Part shown: one piece after another, positions 1 to 9,121 of the stretch
How the letters are laid out: each line of letters opens with the position of its first letter
How positions within the stretch are numbered: position 1 is the first letter of the stretch
Assembly: GCF_002709775.1 (NCBI RefSeq)
Contig: NZ_PAQR01000005.1
Span: 113,654-172,828 of the forward strand
Length of the DNA: 59,175 bases
Direction of reading: 5' to 3'
From: Thalassospira sp.
Lineage (GTDB): Bacteria > Pseudomonadota > Alphaproteobacteria > Rhodospirillales > Thalassospiraceae
Made by a program: the position numbers and the translations under genes
Notes under the pieces: generated by a model
Seen by the model: only the letters and a program-made list of their open reading frames with translations
What the model was told of the DNA's origin: nothing
Database searches by the model: none

Positions 1-234
1 GAACTGGCCAAATACCCGAATGCTGATGTCGTCTGGTGTCAGGAAGAATCAGAGAACATGGGTTCCTGGTACTTTGTTGATCGCCGGATCGAAGCAACGC
101 TTTCGAGCATCAAGCACAAGACGGGTCGTCCTGTTTATGTCGGTCGCGCAGCATCTGCTTCGCCGGCAACGGGTCTTCTGAAGGCTCATCTGCGTGAACA
201 GGCCGAATTGGTCGACAAGGCACTGAGCGTCTAA
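1..234 (+). CDS. sucA: 2-oxoglutarate dehydrogenase E1 component, C-terminal end (partial)
   Basis: The first 77 codons visible are the C-terminal end of the thiamine-diphosphate E1 subunit; the 5' part lies outside the window. The reading frame is open from base 1 and ends at TAA 232-234. Family features are the CQEE-x-x-NMG stretch near residue 17 and the closing PATG-x-x-x-x-H segment, both typical of SucA C-termini. It lies directly upstream of sucB and lpdA, the other two subunits of the 2-oxoglutarate dehydrogenase complex of the TCA cycle, which supports the call strongly. An inverted repeat separates it from sucB. Confidence 0.93.
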   Translation, partial: ELAKYPNADVVWCQEESENMGSWYFVDRRIEATLSSIKHKTGRPVYVGRAASASPATGLLKAHLREQAELVDKALSV

Positions 235-241
235 CACTTTC

Positions 242-271
242 ATCGAACGGGCGAGCAATCGCCCGTTCGAT
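242..271 (+). other. Intercistronic hairpin between sucA and sucB
   Basis: Perfect 13-bp inverted repeat (242-254 and 259-271) closed by a GCAA loop, which is a GNRA tetraloop. It starts 8 bases after the sucA stop. No run of T follows, so it is not a standard intrinsic terminator. It more likely stabilises the sucA 3' end or tunes sucB expression. Confidence 0.7.
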
Positions 272-342
272 CCGTTCATTTAGAATTCATTCGTATCCTG
301 GCAGACCCACACTGCCTGATTGAAAAAACGGTCGAGGAAAAA

Positions 343-1617
343 ATGGCGACTGAAGTTAAAGTTCCCGCACTGGGCGAGTCCGTATCTGAAGCCACGGTGG
401 CAAAATGGTACAAAAAAGTCGGTGAAGCTGTTGCTGCCGATGAACCGATTGTCGAACTTGAAACCGACAAGGTCACCGTCGAAGTCAACGCCCCGGTTGC
501 TGGCGCAATTGCCGAACTGGTTGTTGGCGAAGGCGACGAAGTCGAAGTTGGTGCGCTGATCGCCATGATCAACGAAGGCGCCGAAGGCGCTGCTGCTTCT
601 GATGAACCGGCCAAGGAAGAAGCCCCGGCTGCGAAAAAAGAAGAAGCTCCGGCGAAGAAAGAAGAGCCGAAAGCAGCCCCTGCTGCTGCACCGGCAGCGG
701 CAACTGCGTCGAACAGCGATCATCCGCTGGCACCGGCCGTTCGCAAACTGGTCGAAGACAAAAACCTCGATCCGTCGAAAATTCCGGCTACCGGCAAAGA
801 CGGCCGCCTGACCAAGGGCGACGTTCTGAACTTCCTCGAAGGTGGTGGATCGGCGTCCCGCGCTGCTGCACCGGCACCGGCTGCCCCGGCGGCTCCGAAA
901 CCGGAACGTGAACTGCGTGACGGCGAAGAGCGTGTCAAAATGTCCAAGCTGCGCCAGACCATCGCGCGCCGCCTGAAAGAAGCCCAGAACACTGCGGCCA
1001 TGCTGACCACTTACAACGAAGTGGACATGACCAACCTTCTGGCTTGCCGTAACAAGTACAAAGACGGTTTCGAGAAGAAACACGGTGTGAAGCTTGGCTT
1101 CATGTCCTTCTTCATCAAAGCCTGCACCACGGCGCTGAAAGAATGGCCGGCTGTTAACGCCGAGATCGATGGCAACAGCTTCATCTACAAGAACTACTGC
1201 GATGTCGGCGTTGCCGTTGGCACCCCGCAGGGTCTGGTTGTTCCGGTCATCCGTTCGGCAGAGGAAAAAACCTTTGCTGATCTGGAAAGCACCATTGTCG
1301 ATTTCGGCAAGCGTGCACGTGACGGCAAACTGGGCATGGATGAAATGACCGGCGGTTCCTTCACCATCTCCAACGGTGGTGTCTTTGGTTCGCTTCTGTC
1401 ATCCCCGATCCTGAACGCACCGCAGTCCGGTATTCTTGGCATGCACAAGACCCAGATGCGTCCGGTTGCAATCGATGGCAAAGTCGAAATTCGTCCGATG
1501 ATGTATCTCGCGCTTTCCTATGACCACCGTATCATTGACGGCCGCGAAGCCGTTTCCTTCCTGGTACGCGTCAAGGAATGCATCGAGAACCCGGAACGCA
1601 TTCTGCTCGACATCTGA
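343..1617 (+). CDS. sucB: Dihydrolipoamide succinyltransferase, E2 of 2-oxoglutarate dehydrogenase
   Basis: E2 core of the 2-oxoglutarate dehydrogenase complex; it transfers the succinyl group from lipoamide to CoA. The 424 residues show the classical order. An N-terminal lipoyl domain (about 2-77) carries the lipoylated Lys43 in ETDKVT. An Ala/Pro/Lys-rich linker follows, then a peripheral E3-binding domain (about 125-165), a second Ala/Pro linker and the catalytic acyltransferase domain. The active-site HRIIDG motif (His395, Asp399) lies near the C-terminus. The ATG is preceded by GAGGA. The first residues and the order sucA-sucB-lpdA favour the succinyl rather than the acetyl transferase. 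The linker is the usual low-complexity region. Confidence 0.96.
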   Translation: MATEVKVPALGESVSEATVAKWYKKVGEAVAADEPIVELETDKVTVEVNAPVAGAIAELVVGEGDEVEVGALIAMINEGAEGAAASDEPAKEEAPAAKKEEAPAKKEEPKAAPAAAPAAATASNSDHPLAPAVRKLVEDKNLDPSKIPATGKDGRLTKGDVLNFLEGGGSASRAAAPAPAAPAAPKPERELRDGEERVKMSKLRQTIARRLKEAQNTAAMLTTYNEVDMTNLLACRNKYKDGFEKKHGVKLGFMSFFIKACTTALKEWPAVNAEIDGNSFIYKNYCDVGVAVGTPQGLVVPVIRSAEEKTFADLESTIVDFGKRARDGKLGMDEMTGGSFTISNGGVFGSLLSSPILNAPQSGILGMHKTQMRPVAIDGKVEIRPMMYLALSYDHRIIDGREAVSFLVRVKECIENPERILLDI

Positions 1618-1641
1618 TCAGACAAAAGGATCACAGAACTC

Positions 1642-3048
1642 ATGAGTGAGAACTACGACGTTGTCGTGATCGGTGGCGGTCCTGGCGGTTATGTTTGCGC
1701 CATCCGCGCCGCACAGCTTGGCCTTAAAGTTGCCTGCGTTGAAAAACGTGGCGCGCTTGGCGGTACCTGCCTGAACGTAGGCTGCATTCCGTCCAAGGCT
1801 TTGCTGCATTCCTCGCACCTGTTCGAAGAAGCGACCGAGCATTTCGATACCCATGGCATCGAAGTCTCCAAGCCGAAGGTCAACATCGAAAAGATGATGG
1901 CACGTAAGGACAAGGTTGTTGAAAGCAACACCAAGGGGATCGAGTTCCTGTTCAAGAAGAACAAGGTTACCTATGTCAAAGGTGCTGGCGAAATCACCTC
2001 GCCGACCGAAGTCAAGGTTGCCCTTCTGGACGGCGGCAAAGAAACCCTGACCGCCAAGAACATCGTCATCGCGACGGGTTCGGAAGTCACCCCGCTGCCG
2101 GGTGTCGAAATCGACGAAGAAAAAATCGTCTCTTCGACCGGTGCACTGGTTCTTCCGAAAGTGCCGAAGAAGATGGTTGTGATTGGCGCAGGCGTCATCG
2201 GTCTGGAACTTGGTTCCGTCTGGCGTCGTCTGGGTGCCGAAGTTACCGTTGTTGAATTCCTTGACCGCATTCTGCCGGGCATGGATGGCGATCTGGTCAA
2301 ACAGACCCAACGCATCTTTGCCAAGCAGGGCCTTGAATTCAAACTCGGCCACAAGGTTACCGGTGCCAAAACCACCAAGTCCGGCGTGACCCTGACTGTT
2401 GAACCGTCCAAGGGCGGCGATGCAGAGGAACTCAAAGCTGACGTGGTTCTGGTTGCCATCGGTCGCCGTCCTTACACCAAGGGCCTTGGCCTGGATAAGG
2501 TTGGTGTTGAACTCGACGATCGTGGTCGCGTCAAAACCGACGAACACTTCCAGACCAATGTCGGTGGCATCTTTGCGATTGGCGATACCATCGTCGGTCC
2601 GATGCTTGCCCACAAGGCTGAAGAAGACGGCGTTGCACTGGCAGAAATGCTGGCAGGCGAAGAAGGCCATGTCGATTACGGCAAGGTCCCGGGTGTTGTT
2701 TACACCTGGCCGGAAGTTGCCTCTGTCGGCAAAACCGAAGAGCAGCTGAAGGAAGAAGGCGTCGACTACAAAGTCGGCAAATTCCCCTTCACCGCCAACG
2801 GTCGTGCCAAGGCGATAGAAAGCACCGAGGGCTTCGTCAAAATCATCGAAGACAAGAAATCGCACCGTGTCGTCGGCGCGCATATTGTCGGCCCGGCTGC
2901 GGGCGATTTGATTGCCGAAGTGGTTCTGGCGATGGAATACGGCGCATCTGCCGAAGACATCGCACGAACCTGCCACGCCCACCCGGCCCTTGGCGAGTCC
3001 GTCAAGGAAGCTGCGCTGGACGCGGACAAGCGCGCAATCCACATGTAA
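1642..3048 (+). CDS. lpdA: Dihydrolipoamide dehydrogenase (E3)
   Basis: FAD-dependent E3 that re-oxidises dihydrolipoamide and passes electrons to NAD+. The 468-residue length is usual. Residues 9-14 form the FAD-binding GGGPGG. The redox disulfide is GGTCLNVGC (Cys43, Cys48). A second Rossmann motif, [11 protein letters not shown], lies near residue 180 for NAD. The C-terminal catalytic pair is His447 and Glu452 in HPALGE. The gene follows sucB by 24 bases and closes the operon at a strong terminator. No pyruvate dehydrogenase genes are nearby, so this copy probably serves the 2-oxoglutarate complex first. Confidence 0.96.
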   Translation: MSENYDVVVIGGGPGGYVCAIRAAQLGLKVACVEKRGALGGTCLNVGCIPSKALLHSSHLFEEATEHFDTHGIEVSKPKVNIEKMMARKDKVVESNTKGIEFLFKKNKVTYVKGAGEITSPTEVKVALLDGGKETLTAKNIVIATGSEVTPLPGVEIDEEKIVSSTGALVLPKVPKKMVVIGAGVIGLELGSVWRRLGAEVTVVEFLDRILPGMDGDLVKQTQRIFAKQGLEFKLGHKVTGAKTTKSGVTLTVEPSKGGDAEELKADVVLVAIGRRPYTKGLGLDKVGVELDDRGRVKTDEHFQTNVGGIFAIGDTIVGPMLAHKAEEDGVALAEMLAGEEGHVDYGKVPGVVYTWPEVASVGKTEEQLKEEGVDYKVGKFPFTANGRAKAIESTEGFVKIIEDKKSHRVVGAHIVGPAAGDLIAEVVLAMEYGASAEDIARTCHAHPALGESVKEAALDADKRAIHM

Positions 3049-3068
3049 TTGATCAGTTCACTGATCTG

Positions 3069-3109
3069 AAAACGGCCGTCCCATTTACTTGGGGCGGCCG
3101 TTTTGTTTT
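3069..3109 (+). terminator. Intrinsic terminator of sucAB-lpdA
   Basis: 14-bp stem AAAACGGCCGTCCC / GGGGCGGCCGTTTT (3069-3082, 3091-3104; one G-T pair) followed by TTTTGTTTT. It begins 20 bases after the lpdA stop. Confidence 0.9.
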
Positions 3110-3137
3110 GCGCGTTTGGACGGGTTTGCTGCGCAAC

Positions 3138-3172
3138 AAAAAAAGCCTGCCGATCATAGGATCGACAGGCTT
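3138..3172 (-). terminator. Intrinsic terminator of the leftward TRAP/hydrolase operon
   Basis: Stem AAGCCTGTCGAT / ATCGGCAGGCTT on the minus strand (3161-3172 with 3143-3154; one mismatch or G-T pair), followed by a run of seven T. It lies 34 bases past the hydrolase stop and faces the lpdA terminator. Confidence 0.88.
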
Positions 3173-3205
3173 GGTAGGTGTCGGCAAATCAAAATTGCTA
3201 AGGCG

Positions 3206-4204
3206 CTAGCCCGCGTTGGATGTGCGTTCCATCCAGTCCGCAACCAGCTTGGCAATGTCAGCACTGTTATCGTCCATCATCGGCACGTGGCTGTTGCCGC
3301 GAATGCCTTCTCGCGGCAGGTCCAGAAGGTTCGACGTCCCGCCAAAGCCTTTGAGCGCATGCATGAACTCGTCGGCAGCATTGCGGTAGTTTTTCCAGGC
3401 CGGGACATCCTCGATATAGTCGCCCCAGACGAACAGATGCGGGATATGCGAGATTCGCTTGGCATCCTCTTTGGAAAGGGTCGGCGCCCCCGCCGGTTCG
3501 ATCACGACCAGCGACTTGATCAGCTCTGGTGCGCGCAGAACCATGTTCAGGCTAAACCATCCACCCTGACTATGCGTTACCAAATGCACCGGGCCAACCT
3601 TGCGCAGCAGCGCCTCGTAAGCCGCCAGGGTCATTTCATCATGGGTCGTCCAGCGCGGCACAAGCTGGGCGGCCAGGGCGTCAAACCCGCTCATCGGGAA
3701 ACGCTGTCCTTCGAACGGTTGGCGCGAAGCGACATCGTCCTTGAAACCCGATTTTGGACCGAAGCGATACATCGCCCAGCTTTCTTCCTTGGTGCGGAAG
3801 ACTGGCGGGGCTTTGTAGATCTGCGGATAAGGCGACCAGGACGCACGACCGCGTTCGACCGCATCAGTGACGATTACGTCGTAACCGGCTTCAAGAAACA
3901 GCCACTGCCAACCTGGACGACCATCGGGGGTGGTTTCCCAAGTAACGCCGGTCATTGCACCGCCGTGCCAGAACATCACGGGCGCGTCGTGTTGCGGTTG
4001 GCTAAGACGCACGTGATTGGCATAGACCTGCCCGGTCACATAGGATCCGTTCAGATCGACTTCACGGGCGACACCCTTGCCGGCAACACGCATTTCAAGT
4101 TTCGGCTGGTCAGTCAATTTGACGACTTCGCCGCCAACATGGAAGCTGTCGATCGAGGCAATCGAAACCCCGGTGCGGGCCATTGCAGGTTCGGACATCG
4201 TCAT
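3206..4204 (-). CDS. Alpha/beta hydrolase (esterase-like)
   Basis: 332-residue alpha/beta-hydrolase fold protein with no signal peptide. The oxyanion-hole segment FWHGG is at 78-82. The nucleophile elbow is THSQGG with Ser212. The likely acid is Glu236 in VIEPAG and the likely catalytic His is His306 in GNSHVP. The sequence resembles the bacterial esterase-713 type rather than lipases. It is the last gene of the TRAP operon and overlaps the stop of the tautomerase-like gene by 4 bases; an alternative ATG lies at 4198. I infer that it cleaves an ester or a lactone brought in by the transporter; the substrate cannot be read from sequence. Confidence 0.82.
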   Translation of the reverse strand: MTMSEPAMARTGVSIASIDSFHVGGEVVKLTDQPKLEMRVAGKGVAREVDLNGSYVTGQVYANHVRLSQPQHDAPVMFWHGGAMTGVTWETTPDGRPGWQWLFLEAGYDVIVTDAVERGRASWSPYPQIYKAPPVFRTKEESWAMYRFGPKSGFKDDVASRQPFEGQRFPMSGFDALAAQLVPRWTTHDEMTLAAYEALLRKVGPVHLVTHSQGGWFSLNMVLRAPELIKSLVVIEPAGAPTLSKEDAKRISHIPHLFVWGDYIEDVPAWKNYRNAADEFMHALKGFGGTSNLLDLPREGIRGNSHVPMMDDNSADIAKLVADWMERTSNAG

Positions 4205-4554
4205 TGGCTGACCTCCGTGAAAATATCAGAAGCCGCAATATCGTCAGAACTGGTGGCAATCAAACGGACACGAACAGAACAGCCATACGTAGCGTTCAGA
4301 TGGTCCGCAATGGCCTGTGCACAGCTGTTGCGAACCTCTGACGTGCGGCTTTCGGATGCACGATGAACAAGATGCGCCAGCATGGAACACCCGGTGACCA
4401 CGCCAAAGGCCGGCACGAACATGATCTGTTCGGTGCCTTTGGCCGGTGCCAGATGCTTTCGGATCAGGCCAAGCAGGGCTTCTGAAAGTTCATCACTTGT
4501 CGAACGCACCTCTTCGACCAGATCGGGGGCAACGGTTACTGTCAGTATTGGCAT
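4201..4554 (-). CDS. Tautomerase-like small protein
   Basis: 117 residues beginning Met-Pro-Ile-Leu. After Met removal the N-terminal Pro would be the general base used throughout the tautomerase/MIF superfamily. The pattern of one strand, one helix, a mid-chain strand and a second such unit (about 60-117) agrees with a MIF or CHMI-type fold of this length. The call rests on that pattern rather than on clear motif identity. It sits 14 bases after dctM and overlaps the hydrolase by 4 bases, so the three are surely co-transcribed. A role in isomerising an enol or keto intermediate of the imported compound is an inference. Confidence 0.6.
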   Translation of the reverse strand: MPILTVTVAPDLVEEVRSTSDELSEALLGLIRKHLAPAKGTEQIMFVPAFGVVTGCSMLAHLVHRASESRTSEVRNSCAQAIADHLNATYGCSVRVRLIATSSDDIAASDIFTEVSQ

Positions 4555-4568
4555 TCTTTTTGTGTCCG

Positions 4569-5849
4569 TTATTTGCCGTATGCAAGTTCAGGCAGCCACA
4601 TGCTGATCTGCGGAACGAAAGTCACGAGGATCAGCAAAACAATCAGGATCATCACATAGGGCATGGTGCCCCGGATGACGGTTCCGATGTTTTCGCCTGA
4701 GATGTTCTTGAGAATGAACAGGTTCAGACCAACCGGCGGCGTAAGAAGTGCCAGCTCCATGTTGATCACGACGATCAGACCGAAATGCACCGGATCAATG
4801 CCCAGATGTTCGATGATCGGCAGCACCAGCGGTACGAAGATCAGAATGACCGAGATGACCTCAAGGAACATGCCAAGGACAAACATCACGACGTTGGCAA
4901 GGATCAGGAACTGCCAGCTCGTCAGACCGGTTTCGTTGACGAAATCTACGATGGATCGGGTGATGCCTTCACTTGTCAGCCAGTGACCCAGTGCAAGGGC
5001 CGACATGATGATCACGATGATCACTGCGGTCTGGCGGATACCATCGGTCAGAACGCCCGGGATGTCGCGCAACGGGACTGCACGGTAAACAAACACACTG
5101 ACAATCAACGCGATGAAGGCAGCAACACCGGCAGCTTCGGAAATCGTCACCAGGCCACTATAGATCCCGCCAAGAACAAGGATCGGGATGGCAAGGGCAG
5201 GCAAAGCGTTGCGGAAGCGTTCAAAGACCTCGCCGGCTTCGAGCTTGTCTTCAACCGGCAGCTCGTTCTTGCGGGAATACCAGATGATATAACCGACAAA
5301 CAGAACACCCTGCAGAAGGCCCGGAATGACACCGGCAAGGAACAGCTGCGGTACCGATGTTTCGGCAACCAGACCATAAATCAGCAAAGGCAGACTTGGC
5401 GGGATCAGAATGCCAAGTGTACCGGCAGCCCCCACGGTCCCGACCGAGAAACTGGACGGATATTTACGTGCAGCCATGGTTGGAATAAGCGCCGTTCCCA
5501 TTGCCATCGCGGTTGCAACCGACGAGCCGCAAATAGCAGCAAAGAACGTTGTCGCAATGACGCAGATGATGGCAAGGCCACCACGGCTGCGCCCGGCAAT
5601 CAGGCTTGCGAAATCAATCAGGGCGCGGGTAATGCCACCGCGTTCCATAAAGGTCGCGGCCACAACAAACAGCGGCACCGCCACAAGGGTTTGGGAGTTC
5701 AGTTCATTGGCGAACTGTTGGGCCAACGCAATCAATGGCGTGCCTTCAACCAGCCAGCCAATGACAGCCAGGCTGCCAAGAACCAGATAAATAGGAACCC
5801 CAGCCAGCAGCAGCACGAAGAACAGCGCCAGCATCAACCAGATTATCAT
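4569..5849 (-). CDS. dctM: TRAP transporter large permease (DctM family)
   Basis: Integral membrane subunit of a tripartite ATP-independent periplasmic transporter, which couples uptake of a carboxylate-type solute to Na+ entry. The 426 residues form about 12 hydrophobic segments. The start is typical (a long apolar helix with LLLAGVPI), and the family signature GSSVATAMAMG lies near residue 110. The C-terminal segment PPVGLNLF is also typical. It lies 16 bases after dctQ in a leftward operon. Substrate specificity sits in the binding protein, so the gene itself does not tell the cargo. Confidence 0.93.
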   Translation of the reverse strand: MIIWLMLALFFVLLLAGVPIYLVLGSLAVIGWLVEGTPLIALAQQFANELNSQTLVAVPLFVVAATFMERGGITRALIDFASLIAGRSRGGLAIICVIATTFFAAICGSSVATAMAMGTALIPTMAARKYPSSFSVGTVGAAGTLGILIPPSLPLLIYGLVAETSVPQLFLAGVIPGLLQGVLFVGYIIWYSRKNELPVEDKLEAGEVFERFRNALPALAIPILVLGGIYSGLVTISEAAGVAAFIALIVSVFVYRAVPLRDIPGVLTDGIRQTAVIIVIIMSALALGHWLTSEGITRSIVDFVNETGLTSWQFLILANVVMFVLGMFLEVISVILIFVPLVLPIIEHLGIDPVHFGLIVVINMELALLTPPVGLNLFILKNISGENIGTVIRGTMPYVMILIVLLILVTFVPQISMWLPELAYGK

Positions 5850-5865
5850 GAAAGAAATTCCTTTG

Positions 5866-6369
5866 TCAGGAAGCGGCCGGTGAGGCCCGCAATTCCATCA
5901 GCTTGGAGATCAGCAGAACCACATAACGCAGCAGCGATGTTCCAAACCCGACCGGTACAGCGAGGTAAAACACCCACATCGGGAATTGCAGTGAGCTGTC
6001 GCTGATTTCGCCAAACATCATTCCGAATGACACGACATCAATGCCGGCCCAGAGAATGATCGCGCAGAAAACGATCCCGATGATTGTCGCACAGACATCA
6101 AGGAACCAGCGCACTGCCGGCGAGAATTGATGTTGAAGAAGATCGGCACGGACATGTTTTTCATGCGCGACCAGATGCGGCAGACTAAGCATCAAGGCCC
6201 AGCCAACCAGATAGATCGTGACCTCGCCGCTCCAATCCGTCAGATGGGCGGGGGCGGCATAACGCAGTACGGTCTCGATGACCACCAGAATGATGGCGCC
6301 AAGCGCCATCATCCCGATCAGGCCTTTTTCAAGACAGTTCAGAACGTTTGCAATGCTGCGAAGTGACAT
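5866..6369 (-). CDS. dctQ: TRAP transporter small permease (DctQ family)
   Basis: 167-residue four-helix membrane protein that joins the binding protein and the large permease of the TRAP system. Hydrophobic helices lie near 20-40, 55-70, 90-115 and 130-150, and the W-x-x-E-V segment after the second helix start is typical. The ATG at 6369 was taken as start; an in-frame TTG at 6375 lies closer to the GGGGA upstream and is possible. It follows dctP by about 30 bases and precedes dctM. Confidence 0.87.
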   Translation of the reverse strand: MSLRSIANVLNCLEKGLIGMMALGAIILVVIETVLRYAAPAHLTDWSGEVTIYLVGWALMLSLPHLVAHEKHVRADLLQHQFSPAVRWFLDVCATIIGIVFCAIILWAGIDVVSFGMMFGEISDSSLQFPMWVFYLAVPVGFGTSLLRYVVLLISKLMELRASPAAS

Positions 6370-6399
6370 GATCAAACATTCCCCAATTACGGACCGAAC

Positions 6400-7416
6400 T
6401 TACTGTTCAGCGGCTGCGACAGCTGCGGATACTTCGTTGATAAAGTCGGTATCCATACCGAGTTCTTCAACAATAGCCGGCTGTGCTGCCATCAGTTTTT
6501 CACGCATGACGGCAAGGTCAGCCGGATCCGGATCGACAGTTTCAATACCGTGATCGGCGTTGGTCTGACGGCCGTCTTCCTGCGCCTTGGTCGCGACTTT
6601 ACGCACATCGTCAACCATCTCGTCCCAGGTATCGATCATCAGCTGCTGCAGGTCTTCAGGCAGTTTCGACCATGCATTCTGGCTCAGGATCGGGACATAT
6701 TCGATGAAGGCCTGCTTGTCTTCGAAGGCGTATTTGATGCCGGCATCCCAAAGCTGGGCACTGGCGACACTTTCCTGGGTCGCCCAGATGGTCGAAACAG
6801 CGCCGGTCTGAAGGGCCTGCGGAACGTCGGACCACGGAATCTGGGTCGGGTTGGCCTTAAAGACCTTGTAACGCTCAAGCGTTGCGGCACCGCCCGGAAC
6901 ACGCACGATCTGTTCTTCGAGATCAGCCGGTTTCGTCATACGAAGATCGGTAGAGAATACCGTGCCATAACCAAGGTCGAACGGGCGGCCAAGAACAACA
7001 ACGCGAAGCTTGTCTTCGATCATCTTGTTCAGCTTCTGACCGACTTCGCCATCAACCACGTTATAGATGACGTCCTTTTCCTGACCATAGAACATCGGCA
7101 GCAACAGGATGCCGGTTTCCGGCACGAATTTCGACAGGTGCTGATGGGCCGGTGCGGCCATATCAATCGCGCCCTGGGCAACAGCGGTTGCAACCATCGG
7201 GCCTTTGTATTTCGAAGCGGAATCGAAAATACGCAGCTCAAGGCGACCGTCGGATTTTTCGTTCAGGGCTTCTGCGAATTCGCGGAAGGAACGGTTACGC
7301 ACATGGTTCGGCGACGTATCAAGCGACACATCAATGGTGTAATCAGCCGCGTCAGCCTGCCAAGTGAAAGCGGTGGCGGCAACAAGGGCTGCCGACAGGA
7401 TCGTTGAAATCTGCAA
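6400..7416 (-). CDS. dctP: TRAP transporter solute-binding protein (DctP family)
   Basis: Periplasmic binding protein of the TRAP system, 338 residues, with a Sec signal peptide (cleavage probably after QADA near residue 23). The DctP pattern is seen in the LSK-x-x-PE-x-G segment near 95 and in the conserved Arg-x-Pro motif (IVRVPGG) near 170, whose Arg normally binds the solute carboxylate. No ATG exists near the signal peptide. The start is TTG at 7416, seven bases after a strong GGAGG. It is the first gene of the leftward operon and lies divergent to a LysR gene. The cargo is probably an organic acid. Confidence 0.9.
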   Translation of the reverse strand: MQISTILSAALVAATAFTWQADAADYTIDVSLDTSPNHVRNRSFREFAEALNEKSDGRLELRIFDSASKYKGPMVATAVAQGAIDMAAPAHQHLSKFVPETGILLLPMFYGQEKDVIYNVVDGEVGQKLNKMIEDKLRVVVLGRPFDLGYGTVFSTDLRMTKPADLEEQIVRVPGGAATLERYKVFKANPTQIPWSDVPQALQTGAVSTIWATQESVASAQLWDAGIKYAFEDKQAFIEYVPILSQNAWSKLPEDLQQLMIDTWDEMVDDVRKVATKAQEDGRQTNADHGIETVDPDPADLAVMREKLMAAQPAIVEELGMDTDFINEVSAAVAAAEQ

Positions 7417-7472
7417 GATGTTTCCTCCGGATATTTTTTGCTTCTATTCCAATTCTGACGCTAGCAGCGGTG

Positions 7473-7490
7473 ATATCATTTTTGTGATAT
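7473..7490. promoter_or_regulatory. Inverted repeat in the dctP/LysR divergent promoter
   Basis: ATATCA-N6-TGATAT between the divergent dctP and LysR genes; it also fits the T-N11-A pattern of LysR-type operators. It lies 57 bases upstream of the dctP start and 50 upstream of the LysR start, so it is the best candidate operator for the neighbouring regulator. Confidence 0.55.
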
Positions 7491-7539
7491 ATAATTCTGA
7501 AGTACCCATATATAAACTTATATACCTTGATGGTCGCTT

Positions 7540-8487
7540 ATGAAGTTGCTTCCACAACAGCTTAATTTATCTCGGCTTTCTGCTTTTGCCGCTATTTGCG
7601 AGGAAGGAAGCCTTAGTCAGGCCTCGCTTCGATTGGGCATCGCACAGCCTGCACTAAGCAATATGATCAAGAAACTCGAGGAAGATCTGGGGACGGCGAT
7701 TCTCATTCGCCATGCCCGTGGGTCGACCCCGACGGCAGCGGGTGAAGTCCTTTTGAAGGGCGCCTATGAGATGCTGGCCATTGCCAATGCGACAATTGAT
7801 GCCGTCGGCACCGCCAATGAAGAACCAGAAGGCGAAGTTGCAATTGGCCTGCCTGCGGCAACATCGACCGTGCTTGCCATCCCGCTCATCAAGCGTCTGC
7901 GTCAGACCTTGCCCAAGGTTTCCTTGCGCGTTGTCGAAGCTTTTTCCGGGTATCTTTGGGGTTGGCTTCAGGAAGGCCGACTTGATTTTGCCATTTCCTT
8001 TGACCGTACATCATTGCCCGACATAGTCTGCCATCCGATCTGCGACGAGGAAATATTCCTTGTCGGCAATCAGGAGCTGATGCGCGACGTCCCCGCCCGG
8101 ATTACACCGGAAATGCTGGGAAGCTTCCCACTGATCATGCCAACCACCATCCATGGTATTCGCATGAAGGCCAAGGCATTTGCAGCGCTGGGCAGCGGCC
8201 TTGATATCCGGATGGAAATTGATGCCAGTACGCATCTGGTCAAACTGATCGCCAGTGGCGAGGGATATGGCCTTCTGGCGAAATGCGCGATTTATGACGA
8301 ACTTGAAAATCACACCATCAAGGCCGTTCCACTTTCCCCGCCGATGATCCGGCAGGTATCGGTGTGCGCCCAGCGCATCAAAATGAAAGACCCGGTATTG
8401 TTGCGGGTTCTTGATGAAATTCATTCTGTCAGTCAGGAACTGATTGCCGAGGGCAAATGGCCGGTGGCACGCCATTCAGACCTCTAG
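7540..8487 (+). CDS. LysR-family transcriptional regulator
   Basis: 315 residues. The N-terminal winged helix-turn-helix (about 8-66) includes SLSQASLRLGIAQPALSN and the usual TPTAAGE wing. A LysR substrate-binding domain follows (about 95-300). It is transcribed away from the dctPQM-tautomerase-hydrolase operon with a 123-base shared promoter region. By the standard LysR arrangement it probably controls that operon in response to the imported compound or a breakdown product. No clear terminator follows it. Confidence 0.9.
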   Translation: MKLLPQQLNLSRLSAFAAICEEGSLSQASLRLGIAQPALSNMIKKLEEDLGTAILIRHARGSTPTAAGEVLLKGAYEMLAIANATIDAVGTANEEPEGEVAIGLPAATSTVLAIPLIKRLRQTLPKVSLRVVEAFSGYLWGWLQEGRLDFAISFDRTSLPDIVCHPICDEEIFLVGNQELMRDVPARITPEMLGSFPLIMPTTIHGIRMKAKAFAALGSGLDIRMEIDASTHLVKLIASGEGYGLLAKCAIYDELENHTIKAVPLSPPMIRQVSVCAQRIKMKDPVLLRVLDEIHSVSQELIAEGKWPVARHSDL

Positions 8488-8609
8488 GCACCTCATCCTA
8501 AATACTTGTTCTGTCATATAAACTGGCGATGTCCGACATTCGGCTTTTTGACGAAAATCGCATTGGTCCGATGATTGTCGCGTGACGCAAAGTCGGGTTC
8601 AGGATTAGT

Positions 8610-9092
8610 ATGACAAATCCTGTTTACTGGCCCGGAGATCGAAATATGGTGCTGTCTGTTGGGGTTGTCGCCCATGACCGTCGCAAACGCGAAATGGCTG
8701 ACTGGCTTGAAAAGCACAAGGGTGCCTTCGCCAATATGCGCATCTTTGCCACCGGCACCACGGGACGGGTTTTGCAGGAACGGTTTGGCGAACTTGATAT
8801 CCATCCGCTCAAAAGCGGGCCTTTTGGCGGTGATCAGCAATTGGGATCAATGATTGCGCATGGCGAACTGCAAGCCATGTTCTTTTTCACCGATCCGATG
8901 ACGCCCCATCCGCATGATGTTGATGTCCGCGCCCTGATCCGACTGGCCAACCTTTATGAGGTTCCGATTGCGTGCAACCAAAGCACAGCGGACCTTCTGA
9001 TCAGCAATCCCAAGTTCGAGGAAATCTGCGAACAATATCGCGATCATTCCCCCGAGCAGGTCTTTGCCGATTACAGCAATCGCCAAGTTTAA
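8610..9092 (+). CDS. mgsA: Methylglyoxal synthase
   Basis: Converts dihydroxyacetone phosphate to methylglyoxal and phosphate, a bypass that relieves phosphorylated-sugar stress. The 160 residues keep the family core: VAHD at 20-23, ATGTTG at 47-52, SGPFGGDQQ with catalytic Asp75, and PHPHDVDV with His102 and Asp103. The first ATG has AGGA upstream; a second in-frame ATG at 8646 would remove 12 residues that lie outside the conserved fold. A carrier gene begins 29 bases downstream. Confidence 0.94.
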   Translation: MTNPVYWPGDRNMVLSVGVVAHDRRKREMADWLEKHKGAFANMRIFATGTTGRVLQERFGELDIHPLKSGPFGGDQQLGSMIAHGELQAMFFFTDPMTPHPHDVDVRALIRLANLYEVPIACNQSTADLLISNPKFEEICEQYRDHSPEQVFADYSNRQV

Positions 9093-9121
9093 AACCCCGC
9101 CGCCGGAGCGCCCCGCCTGCC

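Noticed and set aside
1618..3042. Long open frame (474 codons) on the minus strand opposite lpdA
   Set aside because: A mirror frame of a well conserved gene; Phe/Asn/Asp-rich product without family features.
3089..4366. Rightward open frame opposite the alpha/beta hydrolase
   Set aside because: The minus-strand hydrolase shows catalytic motifs and operon overlap; the rightward product shows neither and would run into the terminator pair at its start.
4785..6005. Rightward open frame (406 codons) opposite dctM
   Set aside because: Product is Gln/Arg/His/Asn-rich and hydrophilic, the typical shadow of a membrane-protein gene.
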